A DNA stretch of 64,000 bases from Leadbetterella sp964563435 (lineage in GTDB: Bacteria > Bacteroidota > Bacteroidia > Cytophagales > Spirosomataceae), in NCBI GenBank assembly GCA_964563435.1, contig CAZLXI010000011.1:51028-115027 (forward strand), in the 5' to 3' direction. Positions 33,222 through 40,690 of the stretch are shown one piece after another; position 1 is the stretch's first letter; each line of letters starts with the position of its first letter. Made by a program: the position numbers and the translations under genes. The notes under the pieces are model-generated. The model saw only the letters and a list, made by a program, of their open reading frames with translations. It had not been told where the DNA came from and searched no databases.

Positions 33222-34556
33222 CTATTTTTCAAAAGTAAAGAGCCCCTCATTCAATGCTTCCAGGGCCTGATTTTTATGTTGGGTATCGACCAGGATCGAC
33301 ACATTATGCTCGGAAGCACCGTAAGAGATCATCCGCACCGGAATATCTTTCAGGGCTTCCAGGATACGGAAGGCTATGCCCGATTTGTCGGCAAAGAACT
33401 GGCCCACCACGCAAATGATGGTCTGGTTACGGTCATGCTCTTCGAGGTCGGCAAACTGACTGAGCTCTGCCGAGATGGCCTCCAGATGGTCCGAATTATC
33501 AATGGTCACCGCCACCGAAACCTCTGAAGTAGTGATCATATCCACGGGCGTTTTATATTTCTCAAAAATATCAAACACTCTTTTCACAAATCCGTAGGCA
33601 TTCAGCATACGGGTAGAGTGAATGTAAATGGCCGTGATGTTATCTTTTGCCGCTATGGCCGTGATCTCGGATCCCGCCGAGGTATTGGCCGAGATCAGCG
33701 TGCCGGGAGCATTGGGCTCCATCGTGTTTTTCAGCCTTACCGGCACTCCCCTCAGCTTGGCCGGGGTGATGGTGCTCGGATGCAGGATCTTGGCCCCGAA
33801 ATAAGCCAGTTCAGCCGCTTCTTCAAACGTAAGATACCGCACCGGGAAAGTACGTTTTACGACCCGGGGGTCGTTATTATGCATGCCGTCAATATCTGTC
33901 CAGATCTGGATCTCGTCTGCGGTAAGCGCTCCGCCGATCAGCGAAGCGGTATAATCCGAACCTCCCCGTTTGAGGTTGTCAATATTACCTTCCGGATTCC
34001 GGCAGATGAAGCCCTGTGTAACTATGATATGGTAATTTTCTTTCTCTTCGAGAATAGCTTTAAGGCCGGTTTCCATTTCGGAAAAAAGCGGTTCGCCGTC
34101 GCTGTCGATTTTCATGAAATCCAGGGCATGGATAAGCGTAACACTATCCCCCCTTTCCATTAAGTAAGCAGTAAACAACTGGGTGGAAAGGATTTCTCCC
34201 TCCGCTACCAGCTCTTTGTCCTGCTTCAGGGTAAAGGGCTGATAGGTGGCCAGGTTGGCTATAAGGTTAAATTCCGCGCTGATGATCTGCTGACCGCGAT
34301 CCAGTCCTTCGGGCGTTTCAAAAAGGTCTTCAATAAAAGCGTGATAATGTGCCCTCAGGGTATCGATCAGGCTCTGGGCCCGGGTATGGTCTTTCGCTTT
34401 TAATGCTTCCCCGATTTCCAGGAGGGCATTGGTACTACCGGAAAGCGCGGAAAGCACCACGAGCTTCCGCTCCGGATCGGCCGTTACCAGGTCTCTTATC
34501 GACTTCATGCGCTCCGGCTTACCCACCGAAGTGCCGCCAAACTTCCAAACTTGCAT
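33222..34556 (-). CDS. lysC: Aspartate kinase (monofunctional)
   Basis: A 444-aa enzyme that phosphorylates aspartate in the first step to Lys, Thr, Met and diaminopimelate. Kinase motifs: KFGGTSVGKPERM at the N-terminus, LKRGGSDYTASLIGGAL near 192 and IWTDIDGMHNNDPRVV near 214. Two C-terminal ACT domains (VDMITTSEVSVAVTIDN; VRMISYGASEHNVSILV) should bind an amino-acid effector. There is no homoserine dehydrogenase or decarboxylase fusion. Which amino acid inhibits it cannot be told. It sits 9 nt after ribH. Confidence 0.94.
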   Translation of the reverse strand: MQVWKFGGTSVGKPERMKSIRDLVTADPERKLVVLSALSGSTNALLEIGEALKAKDHTRAQSLIDTLRAHYHAFIEDLFETPEGLDRGQQIISAEFNLIANLATYQPFTLKQDKELVAEGEILSTQLFTAYLMERGDSVTLIHALDFMKIDSDGEPLFSEMETGLKAILEEKENYHIIVTQGFICRNPEGNIDNLKRGGSDYTASLIGGALTADEIQIWTDIDGMHNNDPRVVKRTFPVRYLTFEEAAELAYFGAKILHPSTITPAKLRGVPVRLKNTMEPNAPGTLISANTSAGSEITAIAAKDNITAIYIHSTRMLNAYGFVKRVFDIFEKYKTPVDMITTSEVSVAVTIDNSDHLEAISAELSQFADLEEHDRNQTIICVVGQFFADKSGIAFRILEALKDIPVRMISYGASEHNVSILVDTQHKNQALEALNEGLFTFEK

Positions 34557-34565
34557 ATTTCTTAT

Positions 34566-35045
34566 CTAGTTTAAACCTAACATTTTAATGGCCGTAATGG
34601 CCGCTTCATCCCCCTTGTTTCCGTGAATACCTCCTGCCCGGTCCAGGGCCTGCTGATAGGTGTTGGGGGTCAATACCCCAAAGATCACCGGTTTGTTATA
34701 TTTCAGAGACACCCGGGTAAGGCCCTGTGCCACCGCAGTATTGATATAATCATTATGCCGGGTTTCGCCCTGTATGACACAGCCGATGGCGATCACAGCG
34801 TCAATATCCGGGCGTTGGGCCATCACCTGGGCGCCAAAGCTCAGCTCATAGCTACCCGGAACATATTTCTTTATGATATTTCCCTCCGAAACACCGTACT
34901 TCAGCAGGGTGCTTACCGCTCCGGCGGCCAGTGCCTCCGTGATCTCTTCATTCCATTCGGCTACCAGCACGGCAAATCTTTTGTGAGATACATCGGGCAG
35001 GTTTCCGGTAGAAAAAACGCTTAAATTTTTATCCGCTGATGACAT
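34566..35045 (-). CDS. ribH: 6,7-dimethyl-8-ribityllumazine synthase
   Basis: A 159-aa enzyme of riboflavin synthesis that condenses the pyrimidinedione with dihydroxybutanone phosphate; it forms pentamers or capsids. Motifs: AVLVAEWNEEITEALAAGA, VPGSYELSFGAQVM, AVIAIGCVIQGETRHNDYI (His in GETRH is the catalytic type) and PVIFGVLTPNTYQQALDRAG. I chose ATG 35045; an ATG 30 nt upstream would add a hydrophobic decapeptide that is unlikely in this cytosolic enzyme. It precedes lysC in the same run. Confidence 0.95.
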   Translation of the reverse strand: MSSADKNLSVFSTGNLPDVSHKRFAVLVAEWNEEITEALAAGAVSTLLKYGVSEGNIIKKYVPGSYELSFGAQVMAQRPDIDAVIAIGCVIQGETRHNDYINTAVAQGLTRVSLKYNKPVIFGVLTPNTYQQALDRAGGIHGNKGDEAAITAIKMLGLN

Positions 35046-35111
35046 AATATTTGGGAATAAAAAAGGGATAAACACGTGGCTTATCCCTTCGATCTTATCT
35101 TGAATTCAATC

Positions 35112-35810
35112 TTAGTTTCCGCCAAGTTCCGCCTCCAGCTTCGATTTATACTTCTTCGCCAGTACCGACTCAATGGCCGAAGGGTATTTCTCTATCAAAG
35201 AAGCATATACCTTAACCGCCTCGCTGCTGTTCTTCGCCTCCTGATATGCATTGCCCAGCTTCATCATGTAACCGGGTGTGGCATATTTGTTCGGCTTATA
35301 ATCTGCGGCTTTTTTATAGTATTTGATGGCATCATCGTTCTTACCCAGCTCCAGGTAGCTGTCGCCTATCAGGGTGTAAGCTCTGGGTTGAAGAACGTCG
35401 TCGTTGGCAGAAAACTTCTCCAGACGGGTAATGGCATCGTCAAATTTATTTTCTTTCATAAGGGCGATACCCACATAAAGGTTGGCCAGGTTGCCCGCCT
35501 TGGTACTGCTGTAGTTATCGGCCACGGAAATAAGGCCTTCGTTTCCCCCCTGTCCTTTCAGGGCCAGAGCGGTAGAATCGGATTCAAAGGAATATACGGC
35601 ATCAAACAGAGCCGACTGTGCCTCTTTCTCCTGGTTTTTATTCCAGTAATTGTATCCGAAAAATCCGGCCACCACTGCCACAAGTATTACCCCCGCTGCC
35701 AGCACGGCTTTCTGATTTTTTTCAAAAAAACCTTCTACTTTAAATACTTCTTTCTTCAGCGCTTCCGAATCTTCTATGATCTCTATCCCTGACTTCTCTT
35801 TTTTTGCCAT
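35112..35810 (-). CDS. TPR-repeat protein with one N-terminal membrane helix
   Basis: A 232-aa protein. Acidic cytosolic N-terminus (about 35 residues), one TM helix near 36-55 (AVLAAGVILVAVVAGFFGYN), then a periplasmic tetratricopeptide region with at least three repeats (LANLYVGIALMKENKFDDAI; AYTLIGDSYLELGKNDDAIK; MMKLGNAYQEAKNSSEAVKV). The layout matches YfgM-like ancillary proteins, which bind the SecYEG/chaperone network. The function here is inferred. First gene of a six-gene minus-strand run. Confidence 0.85.
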   Translation of the reverse strand: MAKKEKSGIEIIEDSEALKKEVFKVEGFFEKNQKAVLAAGVILVAVVAGFFGYNYWNKNQEKEAQSALFDAVYSFESDSTALALKGQGGNEGLISVADNYSSTKAGNLANLYVGIALMKENKFDDAITRLEKFSANDDVLQPRAYTLIGDSYLELGKNDDAIKYYKKAADYKPNKYATPGYMMKLGNAYQEAKNSSEAVKVYASLIEKYPSAIESVLAKKYKSKLEAELGGN

Positions 35811-35838
35811 TTTAATTGGTTGTCAAAATTTTGGAGTG

Positions 35839-35846
35839 CAAATTTA
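35839..35846 (-). promoter_or_regulatory. Possible -7 element for the TPR-ribH-lysC-serS run
   Basis: CAAATTTA on the plus strand reads TAAATTTG on the minus strand, an exact TAnnTTTG. It lies 28 nt before the start of the TPR gene. Confidence 0.45.
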
Positions 35847-35873
35847 TTAAATATATTTAATTTTTTGCCTATA

Positions 35874-35899
35874 TAGAGCCACAAAATTTTGTGGCTCTA
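35874..35899. repeat. 26-bp perfect palindrome
   Basis: TAGAGCCACAAAA at 35874-35886 followed directly by its exact reverse complement to 35899, with no spacer. It lies between pdhA and the TPR gene. Similar short palindromes around AAAATTTT are scattered in many Bacteroidota genomes; the role is unknown. Confidence 0.75.
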
Positions 35900-35921
35900 C
35901 GGGTGCCGTATGCAAATAAAA

Positions 35922-35946
35922 AAGCCGGACCCTCCCCGGATCCGGC
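35922..35946 (-). terminator. pdhA terminator
   Basis: On the minus strand GCCGGATCC, loop, GGGTCCGGC, then a run of T (35917-35923 on the plus strand is A-rich). It lies 20 nt after the pdhA stop. Confidence 0.8.
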
Positions 35947-35965
35947 CTGTTTCTCTGTACGATGC

Positions 35966-36982
35966 TTATTCCCTCAGGAAAGGATAGTCTGCCTGTACAT
36001 AAATATCTTCAAATGCTTCTTCCGGCTTGGGCCAGGGTGACTCCTCCGCAAATTTCACGGCCTCATCCACCTGCTTCTTCACCCGCTCGTCAATAGCATC
36101 CAGCTCTTCCTGGGTAACGATCTTGTTGGTCAGCATCCGGTCTTTTATCAGTTCGATCGGGTCTCTCAGCTTCCACTCGGCCACTTCTTCCTTGGTCCGG
36201 TATTTCTGCGGGTCTGACATGGAGTGCCCGCGGTAACGATAGGTTTTAAATTCCAGGAAAGTAGGCCCCTCTCCTTTTCTGGCCCTCTCCGCCGCGCGGG
36301 AAACCGCCTCATGCACGATTTCCACGTCCATTCCGTCTACCGCCTCCGAAGGGATATCATACGCTTCTCCCAGGGTGTAAAGTTCTCCTACGTTGGAAGT
36401 ACGGGCCACCGAGGTGCCCATGGCGTAACCGTTATTTTCCACCACAAAGATGGTGGGGATCTTCCAGGTCATGGCCATGTTCAGGGCTTCGTGGAAAGCG
36501 CCCTGGCGAATGGCACCGTCTCCAAAGTAACAGATACATAAATTATCCGTACCCCGGTATTTTTCCGCAAAGCCTATACCGGCTCCGAGAGGGATCTGAG
36601 CCCCCACAATACCGTGGCCTCCCATAAAGCCCACCTCTTTATCAAAGATGTGCATAGAGCCGCCTTTTCCTTTGGTGGTACCTGTAACCTTACCGTAGAG
36701 CTCGGCCATAATCTTAGAGGGATCGGTGCCCAGAGCCAGCGGATGGCCGTGGTCACGGTAGGCAGTAATGTATTTATCTCCTTTTTTTAAGGCAGATACC
36801 GAGCCGGAAGAACAGGCTTCCTGACCGATATATAAGTGGCAAAAACCCCTGATCTTTTGCTGGCCGTATAACTGTCCTGCTTTTTCTTCAAACTTGCGCT
36901 GAAGTACCATGGAGTCGTACCAGTATAAGTATTGCTCTTTGGAATATTTAACTTTTGCTGCTTCCTTGCTTTTTGCTGCCAT
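35966..36982 (-). CDS. pdhA: Pyruvate dehydrogenase E1 component, alpha subunit
   Basis: A 338-aa thiamine-diphosphate enzyme subunit that decarboxylates pyruvate and passes the acetyl group to E2. The ThDP motif GDGAIRQGAFHEALNMAM runs from residue 154 and closes with VVENN at 180-184. The phosphorylation-loop-like segment is YRYRGHSMSDPQKYRTKEE near 246-264. RDHGHPLALGTDPSKIMAE and GKGGSMHIFDKEVGFMGGHG are characteristic of E1 alpha. E1 beta and E2 genes are not adjacent; both neighbours are unrelated. Confidence 0.94.
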   Translation of the reverse strand: MAAKSKEAAKVKYSKEQYLYWYDSMVLQRKFEEKAGQLYGQQKIRGFCHLYIGQEACSSGSVSALKKGDKYITAYRDHGHPLALGTDPSKIMAELYGKVTGTTKGKGGSMHIFDKEVGFMGGHGIVGAQIPLGAGIGFAEKYRGTDNLCICYFGDGAIRQGAFHEALNMAMTWKIPTIFVVENNGYAMGTSVARTSNVGELYTLGEAYDIPSEAVDGMDVEIVHEAVSRAAERARKGEGPTFLEFKTYRYRGHSMSDPQKYRTKEEVAEWKLRDPIELIKDRMLTNKIVTQEELDAIDERVKKQVDEAVKFAEESPWPKPEEAFEDIYVQADYPFLRE

Positions 36983-37010
36983 AAAAGTAGTTCACTTAAA
37001 AATTGAGGTA

Positions 37011-37041
37011 CAAAAATAGAGATTCCTGCCAATATTTCAAT
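37011..37041 (-). promoter_or_regulatory. Promoter of pdhA
   Basis: Minus strand: ATTG (37038-37041), 19 nt, TATTTTTG (37011-37018). The -7 element fits TAnnTTTG; the -33 has one mismatch. It lies 29 nt before the ATG. Confidence 0.55.
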
Positions 37042-37092
37042 AAAATAAGCTACATAGATTTAGACCCAAATTACGGGAGCCGGAACAGATCG

Positions 37093-37124
37093 TTTGAACT
37101 TACGGGTTAAAATTCCGAATTTTG
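37093..37124 (+). promoter_or_regulatory. Promoter of recF, possibly leaderless
   Basis: TTTG (37093-37096), 20 nt, GAATTTTG (37117-37124; one mismatch to TAnnTTTG). The usual start distance puts the first base at or next to the ATG at 37131, so the message may have almost no leader. Confidence 0.5.
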
Positions 37125-37130
37125 CACATC

Positions 37131-38201
37131 ATGTACCTTCAAAACCTCCGCTTATACCATTTCAGGAACTACGAAGACCGCTTTTTTACATTTTCAGCGG
37201 GCCTGAACTGTATTGTGGGGAAAAACGGAAGCGGAAAGACCAATCTTCTGGATGCCGTGTATTTCCTTGCGCTTTCCAAAAGCTCGATCCATAACCAGGA
37301 TCAGCTGAGCATCCGGTTTGAGGAGGATTTTTGTGTAGTGGAAGGCTCCTTCCGGGCCGACCGTGACGTAGTGGTAGCCTGCCATCTGCAACGGCAGGGT
37401 AAGAAGACGGTCAGCGCTGACCGGAAGGTCTATGAGAAGCTCTCCGACCACATCGGGAAGTATCCCGTGGTGCTGATCGCGCCCAATGACACCGATCTGA
37501 TCCGCGACGGTGCCGAAACCCGCCGTAAGCTGTTCGACGGTATCCTGTCGCAGCTGTACCCGGATTACCTCCAAACCTACCTCAGATACAATAAAGCCCT
37601 GGATCAGCGTAACGGCCTTCTCAGGCAGTTTGCCGAACAACAGTTTTTTGACCCGGATCTCCTGAAGATCTATTCGGAACAGATCATTACGTCGGGGAAA
37701 AAGATATTTGAGACCCGAAAACGGTTTATACAGGAATTTGCCCCGCTTTTCAATACGCATTACGCCACCCTTTCGGAAAACCGGGAAGAAGTGACCCTGA
37801 ATTACCTCTCGGATGTCGCCCGTGACGACTTCGAAAGAAGCTTTTACGCCAACACAGACAGAGATCTGGCGGCCCAACGCACCACCCTGGGCGTGCACAA
37901 AGACGATTACGAATTTTTAATGAGCGGCATGCCTGTGAAAAAGTTCGGGTCTCAGGGACAAAGAAAGAGTTATATCATGGCCCTGAAGCTGGCTCAGTTC
38001 GACTGCATCCACCGTGAAAAGGGCGTTAAACCCATCCTACTCCTCGATGATATCTTCGATAAGCTAGACGACCGCCGGATCGAACGCCTGATCGGGATGG
38101 TCCGGGCCGGCGCTTTCGGGCAGGTGTTTATTACCGACGCGAGGGCGGAGCGCACGGCGGAGGTGTTGGGGGGGGTTGATGTGAATATGGTGGGCTTGTA
38201 G
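37131..38201 (+). CDS. recF: DNA replication and repair protein RecF
   Basis: A 356-aa SMC-like ATPase that loads RecA at gapped DNA. Start is ATG 37131 (a TTG at 37122 would add MHI). Walker A is GKNGSGKT at residues 30-37. The signature region is KKFGSQGQRKSYIMALKLAQ near 265-285, and Walker B is PILLLDDIFDKLDDRR near 300. In many bacteria recF lies beside dnaA, dnaN and gyrB; here it stands alone, about 19 kb from gyrB. The stop touches a family A palindrome. Confidence 0.94.
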   Translation: MYLQNLRLYHFRNYEDRFFTFSAGLNCIVGKNGSGKTNLLDAVYFLALSKSSIHNQDQLSIRFEEDFCVVEGSFRADRDVVVACHLQRQGKKTVSADRKVYEKLSDHIGKYPVVLIAPNDTDLIRDGAETRRKLFDGILSQLYPDYLQTYLRYNKALDQRNGLLRQFAEQQFFDPDLLKIYSEQIITSGKKIFETRKRFIQEFAPLFNTHYATLSENREEVTLNYLSDVARDDFERSFYANTDRDLAAQRTTLGVHKDDYEFLMSGMPVKKFGSQGQRKSYIMALKLAQFDCIHREKGVKPILLLDDIFDKLDDRRIERLIGMVRAGAFGQVFITDARAERTAEVLGGVDVNMVGL

Positions 38202-38322
38202 TTTTTAGTTAAAAGTTAAAAACTAAAGCGGCCGCCGCGCGGTGAAAAGTTATGGTACCATTAGTATTTTGTATAGAAGAATGTACCTTAACTTTTAGTT
38301 TTTCACTTTTAACTTTTAACTT
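38201..38322. repeat. Family A A/T-rich imperfect palindrome, copy 2
   Basis: Left arm GTTTTTAGTTAAAAGTTAAA plus AACTAAA; right arm ACCTTAACTTTTAGTTTTTC and ACTTTTAACTTTTAACTT. The centre has GGTACCATTAGTAT and GAATGTACC. A G/C-rich insert, GCGGCCGCCGCGCGG, lies near 38229. It fills the gap between the converging stops of recF and the SDR gene and could stop transcription both ways. Confidence 0.75.
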
Positions 38323-39103
38323 ATATCAGCGCCCTGTCAAGGTGCACATACCCCCCGTCCACATGAATCAGCTGGCCTGTAGTGTGGCTTGACCGGGAGG
38401 AGAGCAGGAATACCGCCATGTTCGCGATTTCTTCGATGGTGGTCATGCGTTTGCCCAAAGGGATTTTGCTTTCAATGGCTTTCAGGGTGCCTTCCGGGTC
38501 CGGCAGGGTCTTTATCCATTTGTCATACAGGGGAGTATAGCATTCGGCTACCACTATTGCGTTTACACGGATGCCGTATTTCAGCAGTTCTACCGCCCAC
38601 TCACGGGTAAGGGCATTCCGGGCGCCGTTGGCAGCGGCATAACCTGAGGTATTTCCCTGGCCGGTTTCCGCGGTTTTGGAAGTGATATTGAGTATGGGGC
38701 CTTTGGTCTGCTTCAGGGAAGGCAATGCGTGACGGGCCAGCAGGTAATAATGCACCATATTCTTATGAAGCGATGCCATGAAGGCCTCGTAATTCCCCGA
38801 CTCCAGCCCTACGCCGTCATTGACCCCGGCATTATTGACGAGTCCGTCGATCCGGCCGAAACGCTCCAGGGTCAGCCGGACCGCCTTCTCACATTCGTCA
38901 GGTTGTGAAAGCTCTGCCTCCACCGTAAATCCGAAGCCACCAGCCGCCTGAATTTTCTCCAGAGCGGTTTCGTTATCGATCGGGTTGCGCCCAACGATCA
39001 CCGGAAAGGCGCCTTCCAGGCAAAGCCGGGTGGCAATCCCCTCGCCTATTCCTTTGGCTCCCCCGGAGACCATGATCACTTTTTCATTCAGTTTTAAATT
39101 CAT
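38321..39103 (-). CDS. Short-chain dehydrogenase/reductase (sugar-type), Lys of YxxxK replaced
   Basis: A 260-aa SDR (start ATG 39103; an ATG 24 nt upstream is also possible). The cofactor motif SGGAKGIGEG lies near residues 13-22 and NNAG near 90-93. The catalytic Ser (about 142, ILNITSKTAETGQGNTSG) and Tyr (about 155) are present, but the motif reads YAAAN, so the usual catalytic Lys is Asn. The C-terminal part (REWAVELLKYGIRVNAIVVA, ECYTPLYDKWI) resembles L-fucose-type dehydrogenases. Substrate not certain. It converges on recF. Confidence 0.82.
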   Translation of the reverse strand: MNLKLNEKVIMVSGGAKGIGEGIATRLCLEGAFPVIVGRNPIDNETALEKIQAAGGFGFTVEAELSQPDECEKAVRLTLERFGRIDGLVNNAGVNDGVGLESGNYEAFMASLHKNMVHYYLLARHALPSLKQTKGPILNITSKTAETGQGNTSGYAAANGARNALTREWAVELLKYGIRVNAIVVAECYTPLYDKWIKTLPDPEGTLKAIESKIPLGKRMTTIEEIANMAVFLLSSRSSHTTGQLIHVDGGYVHLDRALI

Positions 39104-39124
39104 AAGGACTGTTCTCTTTCCAAA

Positions 39125-39132
39125 CAAAAATA
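39125..39132 (-). promoter_or_regulatory. Possible -7 element of the SDR gene
   Basis: CAAAAATA on the plus strand is TATTTTTG on the minus strand, an exact TAnnTTTG, 21 nt before the chosen start. Confidence 0.4.
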
Positions 39133-39298
39133 GAACAAGACCCTGTTTAAATTTTATGTTTTGGATCTATTTTGTAAAATAATTCTCAAAAACAAAATCT
39201 AAATAAGGTCTGTCCCTAACTTCGCGTCAAAATAACGGTCAATTTCCCGGAGAGATATGAAATGCGGGGAGGCACGACCGGTAAAACAGTGTTATCCT

Positions 39299-39628
39299 AT
39301 GAAGAGAACGGCTCTCCTGAGTATCTTATTTCTGAATTTAGCCTGTGCCGATAAAAGACCGGAGGCCCGGTGCCCCGGAGCGGGAGGCTTTGTTATGACG
39401 TTGAAGAATGAACCGGGCCGTGTAATACCGGACAAGCGTACCGGGAAACACTACCTTCACTTCAGTCCAGATGGCAGCCTGAACTATAACACCCGGGCCT
39501 ACCCCTGTAATCTTCCCAGGGATTTCCAAACGGAGATTAATGTATTTTTTAACGGCGATTTTTACGAATACGAAGCAGACAGTACGGCAGATTTCATTGT
39601 GTACATCCGGGATATAGACTACCGATAA
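39299..39628 (+). CDS. Small lipoprotein, function unknown
   Basis: A 109-aa predicted lipoprotein. The start at ATG 39299 gives MKRTALLSILFLNLACADKR with a lipobox ending in Cys (NLAC); an ATG at 39257 would add 14 residues before the signal and is less likely. The mature part has two further Cys (RCPG, YPCNLP) that could pair, and a strand-rich C-terminus (TEINVFFNGDFYEYEADS, DFIVYIRDIDYR). A hairpin terminator follows directly. No family recognised and no operon partner. Confidence 0.65.
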   Translation: MKRTALLSILFLNLACADKRPEARCPGAGGFVMTLKNEPGRVIPDKRTGKHYLHFSPDGSLNYNTRAYPCNLPRDFQTEINVFFNGDFYEYEADSTADFIVYIRDIDYR

Positions 39629-39631
39629 AAA

Positions 39632-39662
39632 AAAACAGCACTCAAAATGATGCTGTTTTTAA
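39632..39662 (+). terminator. Terminator after the small lipoprotein
   Basis: AAAACAGCA (39632-39640), 10-nt loop, TGCTGTTTT (39651-39659), T run. It starts 3 nt after the stop. Confidence 0.8.
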
Positions 39663-39866
39663 AAATCTATTCAACCTTAAATAAAAAACATATTCACAAA
39701 ACCATGATCCTCTCTTCCCCTCTATCCTCTCCGAATCACAGTGCAAAACTAAGGCCATTTTTTGATAGCCAATGGTATTCGTGCATACTATTTTTTGAAA
39801 TTCTTGGAAAAATACAATTTTTAAATTGCTGGTTACCAAAATATTAGCTGACAAACCAAAAATAAT
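39663..39866. other. A/T-rich spacer with no supported gene
   Basis: Part of the roughly 300 bp between the two lipoprotein genes, which converge here. Short open frames occur on both strands (66 and 94 codons) but have no ribosome-binding site, family resemblance or normal composition. The ends of the gap are taken by the two terminators. Confidence 0.5.
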
Positions 39867-39894
39867 ACTCCCGGATTCTTTTCTCTCCGGGAGT
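39867..39894 (-). terminator. Terminator of the 217-aa lipoprotein gene
   Basis: ACTCCCGGA (39867-39875) and TCCGGGAGT (39886-39894), 9 bp, 10-nt loop, followed on the minus strand by an A/T-rich stretch. It lies 35 nt after the stop. Confidence 0.75.
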
Positions 39895-39928
39895 TCCCTT
39901 ATTTCTTTACCGGCATCGGGCTCCAACT

Positions 39929-40582
39929 TTACATATTAAAATAGCTGTTTAGTAATGATTGGTATTGCCGGTTAAGATTTTTATACTTCAAAGGTTCAAG
40001 CTCTGCCGTCTTTTTCCTGTAAAAGGCTATCTCTTTATTTTGCGTATCGATGATGTATGTGACAGAAGTGGAGTTGGCTTTAAGTGGCACCGGCACGAAC
40101 ATACCCAGTGTCACCACTCCCACTGCTACTCCCTTGACCAACTGTTCGCCGTAATTCCCTTTCTCCCTGGAAAATCCGGAATTGAACGTCACCAGTGCGT
40201 ATCGAACTTTCTCCTTTTCCAGGATAGTGAGAATGCTGTCGCCAGGAACTACCCCTTTTATCTTTCGCTTCTTTTCTACTTCATTCATCAGAATCCACAG
40301 GTATTTGCTGAGAGTCTTTTCATGCCCCGAATCGGGAATTAATACCACTGGCACCACTACATTTTCAAAGACCTTTTTACGAATGGATAATGAGGAATCC
40401 GAATAAAAAGGGTCCGGTTCCTGCTTATTTCCTTTCGAAATGGTAAACACCAGACTGGGCAAATGATAGGTATGCAGACTGTCTATCATCAGAGGAGAGA
40501 GTTTAGATCTGAGAGGAGAGGTGGTTCCGCAACTCCAGACCAACCCGGTTAAAACAGGTAATATCAAAAGCACTTTTCGCAT
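39929..40582 (-). CDS. Predicted lipoprotein, function unknown
   Basis: A 217-aa protein with a lipoprotein signal (MRKVLLILPVLTGLVWSCGT; Cys 18). The mature part has a central mixed alpha/beta region (LSKYLWILMNEVEKKRKIKG; VRYALVTFNSGFSREKGNYG) and a hydrophobic stretch KGVAVGVVTLGMFVPVPL that may be a buried helix or hairpin. A strand SVTYIIDTQNKEIAFYRKK and a Tyr-rich C-terminus follow. I do not recognise a family. It is transcribed alone with its own terminator. Confidence 0.65.
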   Translation of the reverse strand: MRKVLLILPVLTGLVWSCGTTSPLRSKLSPLMIDSLHTYHLPSLVFTISKGNKQEPDPFYSDSSLSIRKKVFENVVVPVVLIPDSGHEKTLSKYLWILMNEVEKKRKIKGVVPGDSILTILEKEKVRYALVTFNSGFSREKGNYGEQLVKGVAVGVVTLGMFVPVPLKANSTSVTYIIDTQNKEIAFYRKKTAELEPLKYKNLNRQYQSLLNSYFNM

Positions 40583-40639
40583 GGCATATAACTATTATTA
40601 ATAATAACGAAATGTTTTTATTAAAATGTATCAAAAAAA

Positions 40640-40667
40640 GGAGCCGTCAGCGGGTTCCGACGGCTCC
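40640..40667 (-). terminator. Terminator of yebC-tpiA
   Basis: GGAGCCGTC (40640-40648) and GACGGCTCC (40659-40667), 9 bp, then TTTTTTT on the minus strand. Confidence 0.9.
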
Positions 40668-40690
40668 TTCTGAATGTTACGAAACATGAC

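Noticed and set aside
38201..38322. GCGGCCGC insert in family A copy 2 as cloning-vector contamination
   Set aside because: It includes a NotI-type sequence, but the flanks continue as normal family A repeat and there is no vector sequence. It is noted only as an insert.
39642..39926. 94-codon minus-strand and 66-codon plus-strand frames between the lipoprotein genes
   Set aside because: They overlap two terminator hairpins, lack ribosome-binding sites and show no recognisable domain or normal protein composition.
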